Positions 17,120 to 26,789 of a stretch of DNA of 64,000 bases are shown here, piece after piece. This DNA is from Microbulbifer sp. ALW1 (GTDB lineage: Bacteria > Pseudomonadota > Gammaproteobacteria > Pseudomonadales > Cellvibrionaceae). Positions within the stretch are counted from its first letter, which is position 1, and the number at the start of each line of letters is the position of its first letter. Both the position numbers and the translations under genes were made by a program. The notes below the pieces were generated by a model that saw only the letters and a list, made by a program, of their open reading frames with translations, searched no databases and was not told the DNA's origin. The DNA lies in contig NZ_CP047569.1 in NCBI RefSeq assembly GCF_009903625.1, positions 3,202,501-3,266,500 of the forward strand. The letters are read 5' to 3'.

Positions 17120-17998
17120 TTACTTCTTAAACAGCGCATCGAGCTTGTCTTCAAACTCGTGGTAGTTCAGGTAGTCGTACAGTTCTGCGCGGGTCTGCAT
17201 TGTGTCGACCACCGCTTGCTGGTCGCCCTGCTTCAGGATGCTGCTGTAGACGTTTTCCGCGGCTTTGTTCATGGCGCGGAAGGCGGACAGCGGGTACAGG
17301 ACCATGTCGGCGCCGGACTCACCCAGCTCGGCCTTGTTGTACAGCTTGGTTTTACCGAACTCGGTGATGTTCGCCAGGATCGGTACATTCAACGCATCTT
17401 TGAACGCGCGGTAGTGTTCCAGTTCGGTCACGGCTTCGGCGAAGATGCCGTCGGCGCCAGCTTCGATACACGCCTGGGCGCGGTCGATGGCAGCTTCGAG
17501 ACCTTCCTGTGCGAAGGAATCGGTGCGCGCCATAATGAAAAAGTCGTCATCGGTACGGGCATCAACGGCCGCCTTGATACGGTCGACCATTTCCTCTTTG
17601 GAAACGATCTCTTTGTTCGGGCGGTGGCCACAGCGCTTCTGCGCTACCTGGTCTTCGATATGTACTGCGGCGGCGCCGGCGCGGATCATTTCCTTGATGG
17701 TGCGGGCAATATTGAAGGCGCCACCCCAGCCGGTGTCGATATCGACCAGCAGCGGCAGATTGGTGGCGGCGGTGATACGACGTACGTCTTCCAGCACGTT
17801 GTCCAGGCTGGTCATACCCAGGTCCGGCAGACCGTAAGAGGCATTGGCGACGCCGGCACCAGACAGGTAGATGGCCTGGTGGCCGATGCGCTCGGCCATA
17901 ATGGCGGTGTAGGCGTTGATGGTGCCGACGACCTGCAGTGGCTGGTTGTCTTTCAGGGCCTGGCGAAAGCGTGCGCCGGCGGATTCTGGTCTGCTCAT
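17120..17998 (-). CDS. prpB: 2-methylisocitrate lyase
   Basis: A 292-residue enzyme of the isocitrate lyase/PEP mutase superfamily. It splits 2-methylisocitrate into pyruvate and succinate, the last step of the cycle. The catalytic loop KRCGH is seen in [19 protein letters not shown]. The metal-binding acidic residues lie in [21 protein letters not shown]. The start [15 protein letters not shown] and the length fit the family. It is the first enzyme gene after the regulator, 46 bases downstream. Confidence 0.95.
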   Translation of the reverse strand: MSRPESAGARFRQALKDNQPLQVVGTINAYTAIMAERIGHQAIYLSGAGVANASYGLPDLGMTSLDNVLEDVRRITAATNLPLLVDIDTGWGGAFNIARTIKEMIRAGAAAVHIEDQVAQKRCGHRPNKEIVSKEEMVDRIKAAVDARTDDDFFIMARTDSFAQEGLEAAIDRAQACIEAGADGIFAEAVTELEHYRAFKDALNVPILANITEFGKTKLYNKAELGESGADMVLYPLSAFRAMNKAAENVYSSILKQGDQQAVVDTMQTRAELYDYLNYHEFEDKLDALFKK

Positions 17999-18044
17999 AG
18001 ACTTGCCCTTTTCTCTTAATCAGTTTTGGCTTAATCGATTTTCG

Positions 18045-18779
18045 TTAATCGGTTCTGGAAAGTTTCTTTTCGATATTGCTGCGCGACGCGCGGATGTGGC
18101 GGCGCATCAGAATTTCTGCCAGTTCACCGTCGCCGGCTTCGATGGCTTCGATAATGTGGCTGTGTTCGCGGAAGGCGCGGTGCGCGCGCGGGCTGGCCAT
18201 GCCGAGCTGATAGCGGTACATGCGCACGCGGAAATAGAGTTTGTTGCACAGGGTGTCGATCAACAGGTCGTTATTGGAGGCCTGCACAATGCGGAAGTGG
18301 AAGTCGAAGTCCCCTTCCGGCTGGAAGTAGGCGGTGCCTTTTTGCAGTTCTTCCTGCTGCTCGTGGCGATGGAGCATCTGGCGAAGTTCCACCAGGTCTT
18401 CCTCGGTGCGGTTTTCGGCTGCCAGGCGGCAGGCCATGCCCTCTAACGCCTCACGCACATCGTAAATTTCCAGCAGGCCGCGTTCGGTCAGTTCCACTAC
18501 CCGCGCGCCGACATTCACTTTGCGCTCAATCAGGCTGAGGGACTCGAGCCGCATCAGGGCTTCGCGCAGGCTGCCGCGGCTGGCATCGAAGCGCCGCGCC
18601 AGTTCCGGCTCGCTGATCTTGCTGCCGGCGGCAATACGGCCTTCAACGATTTCACTGCGCAATGTCAGGAACAGGCGATCCGCCAGGCTCTGCGACCGGG
18701 ATTCGGTCTTGCCTGTTACAGCGACAGCGGTGTCCAGCCCGCTACCAGACTCCTGGGATTTGGTGACCTGCCCTTCCAT
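18045..18779 (-). CDS. prpR: GntR/FCD-family regulator of the propionate operon
   Basis: A 244-residue transcription factor. Residues 35-95 form a GntR winged helix (EIVEGRIAAGSKISEPELAR and RFDASRGSLREALMRLESL). The rest is a helical FCD effector domain (DVREALEGMACRLAAEN, then HFRIVQASNNDLLIDTLCNKLYFRVRMYR). It heads the prpBC-acnD-prpF genes in the same direction, the position of the GntR-type propionate regulator in Shewanella-like gammaproteobacteria. It probably represses the operon until 2-methylcitrate or a related ligand binds. The ligand is not seen from sequence. The symbol follows position; enteric prpR is an unrelated sigma-54 activator. Confidence 0.85.
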   Translation of the reverse strand: MEGQVTKSQESGSGLDTAVAVTGKTESRSQSLADRLFLTLRSEIVEGRIAAGSKISEPELARRFDASRGSLREALMRLESLSLIERKVNVGARVVELTERGLLEIYDVREALEGMACRLAAENRTEEDLVELRQMLHRHEQQEELQKGTAYFQPEGDFDFHFRIVQASNNDLLIDTLCNKLYFRVRMYRYQLGMASPRAHRAFREHSHIIEAIEAGDGELAEILMRRHIRASRSNIEKKLSRTD

Positions 18780-18823
18780 CTATTTCAGCTCCGTGAGCGC
18801 CAAACTCGTTGCCGACTTCAGAT

Positions 18824-18831
18824 TGTCGACA
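18824..18831. promoter_or_regulatory. Candidate GntR operator upstream of prpR
   Basis: TGTCGACA is a perfect 8-bp palindrome about 45 bases upstream of the prpR start, and TATAAA on the minus strand overlaps its far side. FCD-type GntR proteins commonly bind TTGTCGACAA-like sites, so autoregulation is plausible. This is inference from one site. Confidence 0.4.
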
Positions 18832-19241
18832 CTTTATAGAGTTGCAGAGCTTAAATAGCCACTTTTCTTGCGTCAACCGCATTTTCTGTCAACACATTGG
18901 CATTTTGCGACTGACTGGAAGGTCACAAGACTATTGGGCGCTGAATGGAATGGGATTTCGGGGATGGGCACCGCTGAGAGGCCTGCCTGGCTTACAAGAC
19001 AGAGCTCAGCGGGCTGGCTGATCCGACCAAGCGACGGTCAATTGGGGACAAGCCGGAAATGACGTCCGCAAGAATAGTAGTCTTGAAAAAGTGATATGGG
19101 CATAATAGCGCCCGCACTGACTGGTACGACCTTCGATAGTTCGTCACAATAACGCCCTGCCACTCTATTCTTAGAGGATGCTTAAGGGGCTAATGTCAGA
19201 TTCCGGAACACCCAGTCGAGAGTATCGAGCAGATATACATC
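18832..19241. other. Divergent intergenic region, prpR to DUF2062 gene
   Basis: About 400 bases without a convincing gene. Two short frames (from 18809 and 18868) lack ribosome-binding sites and recognisable content. The region must hold the promoters of the propionate operon and of the gene at 19242. I see no tRNA-like fold or terminator. Confidence 0.4.
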
Positions 19242-19778
19242 ATGCCTAAAAGTATTATCAGGCGCTGGCTGCCAACTCCCGAACAGGTACGCGCCAACAA
19301 TGGGCTGAAGTTTCTCGGCACCCTGCTGCACGACCCCAACCTCTTCCACCTGAATCGCCACTCGGTCTCTGTGGCCTTTGCCGTGGGCATTTTCACCAGT
19401 TTCCTGCCCCTACCCGGCCAGATGCTGATCGCCGCGCTGCTCGCGCTCTGGTTCCGCTGCAATCTGCCGCTGTCGATGGCGCTGGTGTGGATCAGCAATC
19501 CGGTGACCATGCCGGCAATTTTCTACAGCACCTACAAGCTCGGCGCCTGGATGCTGGGCACCCCGCCACTGGCGTTCAAAATCGAGTTATCGTGGGAATG
19601 GCTGACGGAGGAAGTGGGAAGAATCTGGTTGCCACTATTCTCGGGCTCCCTGATCTGCGGCATTTTCTTTGCCGCGGTGGCCTATTTTGCGATGCAGGCC
19701 ATCTGGCGCTGGCATGTCGTGAAACGCTGGAAGTCCCGGCTGGCGCAGCGCAAGTCGCAGCTCAGCCAGGACAGCTAA
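19242..19778 (+). CDS. DUF2062 membrane protein
   Basis: A 178-residue inner-membrane protein of the DUF2062 family. The family pattern is clear: HLNRHSVSVAFAVGIFTSFLPLPGQM in the first membrane segment, then LALWFRCNLPLSMALVWISNPVTMPAIFYSTYKLG. The last segment (LFSGSLICGIFFAAVAYFAMQAIW) is followed by a basic tail. Three to four membrane helices are likely. The biochemical role of the family is not known. The gene faces lolE with only 20 bases between the stops. Confidence 0.85.
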   Translation: MPKSIIRRWLPTPEQVRANNGLKFLGTLLHDPNLFHLNRHSVSVAFAVGIFTSFLPLPGQMLIAALLALWFRCNLPLSMALVWISNPVTMPAIFYSTYKLGAWMLGTPPLAFKIELSWEWLTEEVGRIWLPLFSGSLICGIFFAAVAYFAMQAIWRWHVVKRWKSRLAQRKSQLSQDS

Positions 19779-19798
19779 TTCTTACTAAGAAATCCCGG

Positions 19799-21067
19799 TC
19801 AGTAATCCTGACGCAGGGCCGCTGCCGGTTGTACCCGGCTGGCCTGGAAGGCGGGATACAGGGTTGCGATCAGGCTCAACAGGAATCCCGCCCCCACCAC
19901 CAGCGCCACATCACTCCACTGCAATTCTGACGGCAGGTAGTCCACCGGGTACACGTCTGACTTCAAAAACTGGATGCCAAACAGGGATTCCAGACCGGAC
20001 ACCAAATCCGTGACCAGCAGCGAACCGATCACCCCGAGCAATCCTCCGACCAGCACACCGACAAGGCCAACCAGGGCGCCCTGGCTGACAAACGTCAGCA
20101 GAATTTCCCGGGTGCTGGCACCCATGGTGCGCAGAATGGCGATATCGCCATGCTTGTCGATGACCACCATCACCAGGGTGGAAACCACATTGAACGCGGC
20201 GATGGCGATGATCAGGAACACCAGCAGGCTGACCAGGTTGCGCGACATCTGAATCGCCTGATACAGGTTGCCGTGGGTACCGGTCCAGTCGTTGCCGTAA
20301 AAGCCCTCAACCGGAAGCTGCCTCAACAGGTGCTGGAACACCGCAAAGGAGCGCAGCATATTGTCTACCCGCATCTGCACCCCGGCACCGCCGGCGCCAC
20401 CGGCGAGGGCCTTGGCCTGCGACCAGTCCACGATTGCCAGGGAGTGATCCAGCGCGGTGCCGGAATGGAATATGTCCACCACCTTGAAGCCCGCCAATTG
20501 CGCGGCGGCGCGACCGCCGGATTCGCTGCTCCCGCTCTGGGGCACAATCACTGACAGCTGTTCACCAACGGCAATCTCCAGTTTGTCGGCAATACCGCGG
20601 CCGAGAATGATGCCCGGCTCAGCAGGATCACTGGTAAGCGCGGCAAAGCTGCCGGGCTGCAGGAAATCGCCGATGGTCGATACATTGACGATGGTTTCCG
20701 GGTTCACGCCCTGTACCAGTAGCGGCGTTACTTCCAGGCCGTTGCGGGCGAGACCGTTGACCTGCCACACCTCGGCAGCAGAGGTTACGCCTTCGGTGGC
20801 CGCCACCTGATCGCGCACGGAGGTCCAGTCGATATCCGGACTCGCGTTGTACACAGTGGCATGCGGCATGATGCCGAGAATGCGCTCGCGCAATTCGCGG
20901 TCGAAGCCGTTCATCACCGACATCACCACGATCATCAGCGCCACGCCGAGAATCAAACCGATCATGGACAGGCCGGAAATAAACGACACCAGGCCGGCGG
21001 AGTCTTCACCGCTGCGCTGGGCACCGGCGTAACGCAGACCGACAAATGCGGGTAATGGCTTAAACAT
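19799..21067 (-). CDS. lolE: Lipoprotein-releasing ABC transporter permease LolE
   Basis: A 422-residue permease of the LolCDE complex, which extracts outer-membrane lipoproteins from the inner membrane and hands them to LolA. One N-terminal helix (LSMIGLILGVALMIVVMSVMN) is followed by the conserved GFDRELRERILGIMPH. A large periplasmic domain comes next, then three C-terminal helices. Gene order lolC-lolD-lolE is the basis for calling this one LolE. The two permeases are paralogues, so C and E could be swapped. It starts 23 bases after the lolD stop. Confidence 0.9.
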   Translation of the reverse strand: MFKPLPAFVGLRYAGAQRSGEDSAGLVSFISGLSMIGLILGVALMIVVMSVMNGFDRELRERILGIMPHATVYNASPDIDWTSVRDQVAATEGVTSAAEVWQVNGLARNGLEVTPLLVQGVNPETIVNVSTIGDFLQPGSFAALTSDPAEPGIILGRGIADKLEIAVGEQLSVIVPQSGSSESGGRAAAQLAGFKVVDIFHSGTALDHSLAIVDWSQAKALAGGAGGAGVQMRVDNMLRSFAVFQHLLRQLPVEGFYGNDWTGTHGNLYQAIQMSRNLVSLLVFLIIAIAAFNVVSTLVMVVIDKHGDIAILRTMGASTREILLTFVSQGALVGLVGVLVGGLLGVIGSLLVTDLVSGLESLFGIQFLKSDVYPVDYLPSELQWSDVALVVGAGFLLSLIATLYPAFQASRVQPAAALRQDY

Positions 21068-21090
21068 TTTTCGCCTTAATCATTCTTCGC

Positions 21091-21840
21091 TTAAACACCG
21101 TCGCCCTGCTGCCAACTTTCAATCAGCTCGCCATCCACCAGATGCAGGCAGCGATCCAGCGCGCCGGCGAGTTCCGGATCGTGGGTGACGATCACAAAAC
21201 TGATCCCGGTCTCTTGGTTGAGTCGATCCATCAGTTTGTGGATTTCGTGGGCGGTCGAGCGGTCAAGGTTACCGGTGGGCTCGTCCATCAACACGCAGGC
21301 GGGACGTGCAACCAGTGCCCGCGCGATGGCCACGCGCTGGCGCTCCCCGCCGGAAAGCTGTGCCGGTTTGTGGTCGAGGCGTTGCCCCAGACCAACCGCT
21401 TCCAGCATTTCGGTGGCCGCCGCGCGCGCCTCTGACACGGAGCGCTTGCCGATCAGCAGTGGCATCGCCACATTTTCCAGCGCGGTAAATTCATTCAACA
21501 GGTGGTGAAACTGATACACAAAACCCAGGCTGCTGTTACGCAGCCAGCCGCGCTCATTGGCATTCAGGCTGGCGAGGTTTTGCCCACCCACCCAGACTTC
21601 ACCAGAGGTGGGCGTATCCAGGCCACCGAGCAGGTTCAACAGGGTGGATTTACCGGAGCCCGAGGCGCCGACAATGGCGAGGCGCTCCCCTTTCGGCACC
21701 TGCAGTTCGACACCGCGCAGTACATCCAGCTGATTGTTGCCCTGGCGATAGGTTTTCGTCAGTTGATGGCAAGCCAGCACTGCATCAACGGCGCCCTGAG
21801 GGCGAGATTCTTCTGGGTGGATTTCCACTTTGCTATTCAT
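21091..21840 (-). CDS. lolD: Lipoprotein-releasing ABC transporter ATPase LolD
   Basis: A 249-residue ABC ATPase that powers lipoprotein release. Walker A is GASGSGKST, the signature LSGGERQR and Walker [12 protein letters not shown], with the switch His in [10 protein letters not shown]. The segment [18 protein letters not shown] is typical of the LolD/MacB/FtsE group. It sits between its two permease genes. An N-terminal extension of about 20 residues precedes the domain, so a later start is possible. Confidence 0.95.
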   Translation of the reverse strand: MNSKVEIHPEESRPQGAVDAVLACHQLTKTYRQGNNQLDVLRGVELQVPKGERLAIVGASGSGKSTLLNLLGGLDTPTSGEVWVGGQNLASLNANERGWLRNSSLGFVYQFHHLLNEFTALENVAMPLLIGKRSVSEARAAATEMLEAVGLGQRLDHKPAQLSGGERQRVAIARALVARPACVLMDEPTGNLDRSTAHEIHKLMDRLNQETGISFVIVTHDPELAGALDRCLHLVDGELIESWQQGDGV

Positions 21841-21904
21841 CTATTTTGTCCGGTTGATGGGAGCAACGCGCTGCGCCACCATTTTCATCGCTCGAGTTTG
21901 GGCG

Positions 21905-23146
21905 CTATTCGTAGCGCAGGGCTTCCGCTGGCTCAATCTGCGCCGCGCGCCATGCGGGGAACAGCGTCGCCAGCAGGCTCATGATCACCGCCGCACTCAA
22001 CACCAGGACGGCGTCGGCTGTGCGAAATTCCGAGGGCAGGAAGCTGACAAAGAAAACACGGGGGTCAAAGATCTGCGCGCCCACCAGGTTTTCGATCCAG
22101 GAAACCAGGTCGGTCAGGTTGAGGGCAATCAGGGTGCCCAGTATCGCGCCGATAATCGCACCGATGATGCCGATGGCACTGCCCTGCACGATAAACACCG
22201 CCATGATCTGGCGGGATGTCAGCCCCAGGGTGCGCAACACCGCAATATCCGAGCGCTTGTCCGCCACCATCAACACCAGTGCAGATACGATATTGAACGC
22301 CGCCACCGCCACAATGATCATCAGCATCAGGGTGACAACGGTTTTTTCCATCTTCACCGCCTGGAACAGGCTGCCCTGGGAGTGGCTCCAGTCTTCACCG
22401 CTAAACCCCTCGCCCAGTGACGCCGCGTATCCCTCAACACGCCCCAGCGCGTTGTTCATGTCGTCGAATTTCAGCTGCAGGCCCTGAACCTTGCCCGGCA
22501 TGCGCAACAGGCGCGCGGCATCGTCTAGATGCATCAGCGCCATGTTCTGATCCACCTGGGCACCAACAGAGAAAACGCCGGCGACGGTGAAGCGTTTGGT
22601 TCGGGGGAAAATGCCAGCGGGTGTGATCGTTACTTCCGGCAGGGTGAGAATGACGCTATCGCCGGGAATCACACCCAGCTGACGGGCGAGAATACGCCCC
22701 AGAACGATTTTGTAGCTGCGGGACTCCAGCGCATCCAAAGTGCCCATCAGCATGTGTTCGCCAACGGCGGAAACTTCCCGCAGCGCGACGGGGTCCACCC
22801 CCTGAAACTCCACGCCCTGGGATTGGTTATTGGCACCCAGCAGGGCAAAACCGCGCACGAAGGGGCTGGCGGCGATGACATGGGGCAGCTGCTTCAGTCG
22901 GTCTGCGGCGCCGGACCAGTCTTCGAGACCGCCCTGCTCTTCCACAAAGCCGTGTGGCACTACCGACAGGATTCGGGTTTTCAGTTCACGGTCGAAGCCG
23001 TTCATCACCGAAGTCACCACGATCAGTGCAAACACCCCGAGCGCCATTCCCAGCAACGAGAAACCGTTGATAAAAGAAATGAACTGCTGCCGGCGGCGAG
23101 CGGCCACGTAGCGCAGGCCGATATAGAGAGGAACTGGTTTTATCAT
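21905..23146 (-). CDS. lolC: Lipoprotein-releasing ABC transporter permease LolC
   Basis: A 413-residue permease, first gene of lolCDE. The start MIKPVPLYIGLRYVAARRRQ, first helix FSLLGMALGVFALIVVTSVM and the conserved GFDRELKTRILSVVPHGF are family features. Three C-terminal helices begin near VTLMLMIIVAVAAFNIVSAL. The last residues EPAEALRYE are a common LolC/E ending. In the complex, LolC is the subunit that contacts LolA; this cannot be checked from sequence alone. The gap to lolD is 64 bases. Confidence 0.9.
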   Translation of the reverse strand: MIKPVPLYIGLRYVAARRRQQFISFINGFSLLGMALGVFALIVVTSVMNGFDRELKTRILSVVPHGFVEEQGGLEDWSGAADRLKQLPHVIAASPFVRGFALLGANNQSQGVEFQGVDPVALREVSAVGEHMLMGTLDALESRSYKIVLGRILARQLGVIPGDSVILTLPEVTITPAGIFPRTKRFTVAGVFSVGAQVDQNMALMHLDDAARLLRMPGKVQGLQLKFDDMNNALGRVEGYAASLGEGFSGEDWSHSQGSLFQAVKMEKTVVTLMLMIIVAVAAFNIVSALVLMVADKRSDIAVLRTLGLTSRQIMAVFIVQGSAIGIIGAIIGAILGTLIALNLTDLVSWIENLVGAQIFDPRVFFVSFLPSEFRTADAVLVLSAAVIMSLLATLFPAWRAAQIEPAEALRYE

Positions 23147-23242
23147 GCCGTTGATTTAAGCGGAAAAACGCCAAGAAATCCAAGTATTTAGGCCCATTTC
23201 CGGATCAGAATGGGAACACCATTGCAGCTTCGACCGGCAAAT

Positions 23243-24874
23243 TCAGCGGGGATTCCATTTCAGCAATTTTTTGTTGAGAAGCGTCAGCTTTTCCTCATCC
23301 CACCCCGCCGGTGCCACCAGCTGGTGCCAGGCGTGCACATAGTCCGCCGGGGCGTAACTGTGCCCATACCCCATGGGCGCGATTCCCGCGTGCATATCCA
23401 TCCCGAGCTGCAACATGGTCACTATGGGGTACCACTGCAGATCCGGTGATACATCCCGCGCCCGGGGCTTTTCCATCCAGGCCGGTTTGCGATAGGCCGC
23501 GCCGGGGTCGAAGAACACGATCGGGTCGCTGCCGTGCTGCAGATACGCCAGGCGGAAATTGCCCCACTTCGCCTTGCCTTTCTGGTAACCGCCAAAGTGG
23601 TTGCCAAAGCGCACCACGGCGCCGCCACGGAACTGCGGCAACCAGGCAGGCGAGCCCTTATCCCGCTCAGCAGTCACCTGGCGCCAGGTATCGCTGCGAA
23701 ACGGCGGCCCGGCCCACAGCGCCCCGTCGAAGGGGTCGTCGATGATGTCGTAAAAGTCGAAGGAGCGATCAGAGTTGAGCGCCCCCAGGCTCAAACCGAA
23801 CAGGTACAGCCGCGGGCGCGCACTTTTCGGCATGCTGCTCCAGTATCCGTAAATGGACTGAAACAGCGCCTGGGCCGTTTCCCGCCCGTAGGCGTCCTGG
23901 GTCATCAGCGCGATGGGGCTGGGCAAGTAGGAGTACTGACCGGCAACGCTGGCGACATCACCGCCGAGCAGGTACTCAATCGAATTGATTGCCCCCGGGT
24001 CAACCCAGCCGGTGCCGGTGGGTGTAATCAGGATCAGGTAGGGACGGTCAAATCCCCCTACCCGTTTCAGCTCGTCCAGTGCCAGCTGCGCCCGCTTCGC
24101 TGGGGTATCTGCCGCATTCAAACCCACATAGACCCGGATGGGATCTTTGGCGGTGCCCGTGACCTCGGCAATATCCTTGGCCATGGGCCGCAGCGCCAGA
24201 TACCGGCGCCCCTGGTGGCCCATATCCTGCCAGCGCAACAGTGACGCCGAGCTGCCGGGATCCATAGGGTCACTGGGGGTTTTCATCTCCGGCACTATTT
24301 TGGCATCCAGACGCTGGTAGATGCCGTCGACGGTGCGCAGGGCGGAGGTAAGAACAACTTCGCTGAAAATCGCCCAGAACAGGGCAATAGCGCCGACAAA
24401 CCCCGCAAACAGGGCGATTCGCTCAGGGATCCGGCGCTCGAACTTGCGGGAAAGGAAGTGGAACAATCGCCGGAACAGCTTGCCAATTCCAAGGCACAGC
24501 AGGAATACCAGCCCCGCCACCACCGCAATGGTCAGCGGGCGAACACCGGAAACCTCCTCCAGCTCCATCAATGCCCGCACCGAGTTTTGCCATTTTGTCG
24601 CCTGCAGCAGGAAGCCCAGCGCCAACAGCAGCGAGAAGATGATTGCGACCCAGCGCAGCAGCCTTTGGGTTCTGGCTCCCACACTAGGAATTTGCAGAAA
24701 GCCCCACAACCAGGCGACAAAAACACCCACCGCGTAACCCGCCGCGAGCGAAAACCCGGAAATTACGCCCTGTACGACGCCCTCGCGAGGAATCAGCGAA
24801 GGCGTCAGGGAAATAGCAAAGAAGATGGTGCCAACCAGCAATCCTGCCGATGAAAAGTAGTGTGCAAGCCGCAT
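23243..24874 (-). CDS. Membrane alpha/beta-hydrolase family protein
   Basis: A 543-residue protein of the Abhydrolase_9 type. I chose the ATG at 24874 (MRLAHYFSSAGLLVGTIFFA), which begins directly with a membrane helix. A frame from 25090 adds 72 low-quality residues and runs into the divergent gene's promoter. Four or five N-terminal membrane helices are followed by a hydrolase domain from about residue 220. The nucleophile elbow is probably GLSLGA (LYLFGLSLGALNSDRSFD). The family is found in many proteobacteria and actinobacteria; the substrate is unknown. Confidence 0.8.
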   Translation of the reverse strand: MRLAHYFSSAGLLVGTIFFAISLTPSLIPREGVVQGVISGFSLAAGYAVGVFVAWLWGFLQIPSVGARTQRLLRWVAIIFSLLLALGFLLQATKWQNSVRALMELEEVSGVRPLTIAVVAGLVFLLCLGIGKLFRRLFHFLSRKFERRIPERIALFAGFVGAIALFWAIFSEVVLTSALRTVDGIYQRLDAKIVPEMKTPSDPMDPGSSASLLRWQDMGHQGRRYLALRPMAKDIAEVTGTAKDPIRVYVGLNAADTPAKRAQLALDELKRVGGFDRPYLILITPTGTGWVDPGAINSIEYLLGGDVASVAGQYSYLPSPIALMTQDAYGRETAQALFQSIYGYWSSMPKSARPRLYLFGLSLGALNSDRSFDFYDIIDDPFDGALWAGPPFRSDTWRQVTAERDKGSPAWLPQFRGGAVVRFGNHFGGYQKGKAKWGNFRLAYLQHGSDPIVFFDPGAAYRKPAWMEKPRARDVSPDLQWYPIVTMLQLGMDMHAGIAPMGYGHSYAPADYVHAWHQLVAPAGWDEEKLTLLNKKLLKWNPR

Positions 24875-25111
24875 CCGTGCCTGTCCGGTGGGTCGTGTAC
24901 GAAGGGTCGAAAATGAAGAGTCGAGTACGAGTTTCAGCCTAGCACAAAGAACAACAGCGCCGCGGTGCCCGCCACCTGTGCGTTCGGGCCCTCGAGGCGC
25001 GGCAGGTGTCGGTAAAATAGACGGGGAGAAAAACGTGAAGAATGCCGCATGTTTCGGCACAATATCTGCTTTAATGCTCGATAACGCCAATAATCAAACT
25101 GGAGAGCCCGT

Positions 25112-25414
25112 ATGTTCTCAACCCGCCTCCTCGCAAAATCCTCCCTGGCCGCGCTACTGAGCGCTGCTTTTTTCATCAGCTCTACCATTCAGGCAGAAAC
25201 CGTGGAAGTTCCCGTTGGCAGCCAGGGTACTGCTGCCGAGGCCAGCCACCTGCGCGGTAAGAAGCAGGAGCAAGTTACCTCGGAACTGGGCGAGCCCCTG
25301 AACATCCAGGGCCCGGTTGGCGAGCCTGCGATCACCCGCTGGGAATATGCCAACTTTTACGTTTATTTCGAATTCGACCGGGTGCTGCATACCGTTAAAA
25401 AGCATCAGGGCTAA
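25112..25414 (+). CDS. Small secreted protein
   Basis: A 100-residue protein with a clear Sec signal peptide: MFSTRLLAKSSLAALLSAAF, cleavage probably after IQA at about 28. GGAGAG precedes the ATG by a proper distance. The mature part of about 70 residues (LRGKKQEQVTSELGEPLNIQ, then ITRWEYANFYVYFEFDRVLH) resembles the short BamE/SmpA-like fold, in which a Gx(4)V...LGxP segment is followed by a Trp-Tyr beta hairpin. That resemblance is only visual. The location is periplasmic or envelope. It is divergent from the hydrolase gene. Confidence 0.75.
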   Translation: MFSTRLLAKSSLAALLSAAFFISSTIQAETVEVPVGSQGTAAEASHLRGKKQEQVTSELGEPLNIQGPVGEPAITRWEYANFYVYFEFDRVLHTVKKHQG

Positions 25415-25479
25415 ACCCGCGCCTACCGGTGTTACTCCTCCTTTCGAAGTTCCACCCCGCCCTCTTCCTGCCCTAATCT

Positions 25480-25511
25480 GCAGGCGACAATGTGGCCACC
25501 CTGTCGCCTGC
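25480..25511. repeat. 10-bp perfect inverted repeat upstream of the oxidase gene
   Basis: GCAGGCGACA at 25480-25489 and TGTCGCCTGC at 25502-25511 with a 12-base loop. There is no T-run, so it is not a classic terminator for the preceding gene. It lies 55 bases before the oxidase start and could be an operator or a leader hairpin. Confidence 0.6.
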
Positions 25512-25565
25512 TAGACTCATCTTGGGTCGAGGCAACCCTGTTGTGTTCCCGCCTCCCCGCTGACA

Positions 25566-26282
25566 GTGAATTCTTCACAGAACCAAGCGGCAAGTATGAG
25601 CAAAACCGAGCGTACGCGAATAACCCCGAATCGCGAGGCCTACGAATGTCTCGACCCAGAAAGCCTACAGCTGGATAAGCGGCTTTCGCCCAGTGGTGCC
25701 TCGGATCGTTTTGCGCTCGCAATGGTCAATATCCTGCGCTTTATTGCCGACACTTTCTTCGCCAAACGGTATGGCAATCGCGCTATCGTCCTGGAAACGG
25801 TTGCAGCGGTTCCTGGCATGGTAGGCGGCACCCTGCAGCACCTGAAATGCCTGCGCCGGCTTTGCGATGACGACGGCTGGATTTTTACGCTACTGGATGA
25901 AGCGGAAAATGAACGCATGCACCTGATGACGTTCATGGAGATCATCAACCCGACCTGGTACGAGCGGCTTATCGTGGTGATCGTGCAGGCCGTTTTTTAC
26001 AACGCATTCTTCCTGCTGTATCTGATTTCCGATAAAACCGCACACCGGCTGGTGGGATATTTTGAAGAGGAAGCGGTGGTCAGCTATACGCTGTACCTGG
26101 AGCGTATCGACAGTGGCCACGAGGAAAATGTGCCAGCCCCTCAGGTGGCGATTGACTATTGGGGCCTGTCGGAAGACGCGCGATTGCGCGACGTGGTGGA
26201 AATCATCCGCGCGGACGAGGTAATGCACCGCGACACCAACCACGAGTATGCCGACCTGATCCGGGCCGGTAAGCATTTTTGA
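25566..26282 (+). CDS. aox: Alternative (cyanide-resistant) ubiquinol oxidase
   Basis: A 238-residue di-iron membrane-bound oxidase that passes electrons from ubiquinol to oxygen without pumping protons. All iron ligands are visible: E78 (VLETVAAVPG), E116 and H119 (NERMHLM), E168 (YFEEEAVVSY), E218 and H221 (RADEVMHRD). Hydrophobic segments at about 85-100 and 135-155 fit the interfacial membrane helices. The start is uncertain: GTG at 25566 or ATG at 25596 (MSKTERT), neither with a strong ribosome site. In marine bacteria such as Vibrio this oxidase is linked to nitric oxide or respiratory stress; no such site is evident here. It stands alone. Confidence 0.9.
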   Translation: MNSSQNQAASMSKTERTRITPNREAYECLDPESLQLDKRLSPSGASDRFALAMVNILRFIADTFFAKRYGNRAIVLETVAAVPGMVGGTLQHLKCLRRLCDDDGWIFTLLDEAENERMHLMTFMEIINPTWYERLIVVIVQAVFYNAFFLLYLISDKTAHRLVGYFEEEAVVSYTLYLERIDSGHEENVPAPQVAIDYWGLSEDARLRDVVEIIRADEVMHRDTNHEYADLIRAGKHF

Positions 26283-26321
26283 CTGCCTTCAGAAAATGAC
26301 AGGCAGCCAATTGCCAATCGT

Positions 26322-26789
26322 TCAGTAGAGAAACGTTGCTGTACCGGTGGCGATCAGCTCATCGCTATCGTTGTGCAGTTCCATTCGAGTGACCACCAGC
26401 TTGTTGCCAACACGCAGAATCGACCCGCCGCACACGAAGCGCTCACCCCGACCAGGCTTTAGATAATCAACCCGCATATCCACCGTGCCCAAACGCATGA
26501 GCCGCTGGATTTTTTCTTCCCAGTCGATAGCACCACCCATACGCTGGTAGGCCGCCACCATTGCGGTAAAACCGCCCACCTGATCCAGCGCCGTGGCTAT
26601 CACACCACCGTGCAGAATGTTGTGGTAATGGTTGCCGATCAATTGCGGCTTGCGCAAAAAGGTCGCCGACAGCGTCTGCGCTTCAAAATCCACCTCGTGT
26701 AGCTTGAGGCCGATCTCGCGGACAAAGGGCACCTCTTCAAAGACGCCCTCGATCAGCTGGAAAAACTCGTTATAGGATGGCTCTGTCAC
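26322..26789 (-). CDS. Hotdog-fold thioesterase
   Basis: A 155-residue PaaI/YigI-like acyl-CoA thioesterase. The family signature is [22 protein letters not shown], with the catalytic Asp or Glu in the helix after HGG. Sheet strands such as [10 protein letters not shown] and [20 protein letters not shown] follow. The ATG overlaps the sthA stop by four bases, so it is expressed with the transhydrogenase. The substrate is unknown. It faces the oxidase gene tail to tail. Confidence 0.85.
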   Translation of the reverse strand: MTEPSYNEFFQLIEGVFEEVPFVREIGLKLHEVDFEAQTLSATFLRKPQLIGNHYHNILHGGVIATALDQVGGFTAMVAAYQRMGGAIDWEEKIQRLMRLGTVDMRVDYLKPGRGERFVCGGSILRVGNKLVVTRMELHNDSDELIATGTATFLY

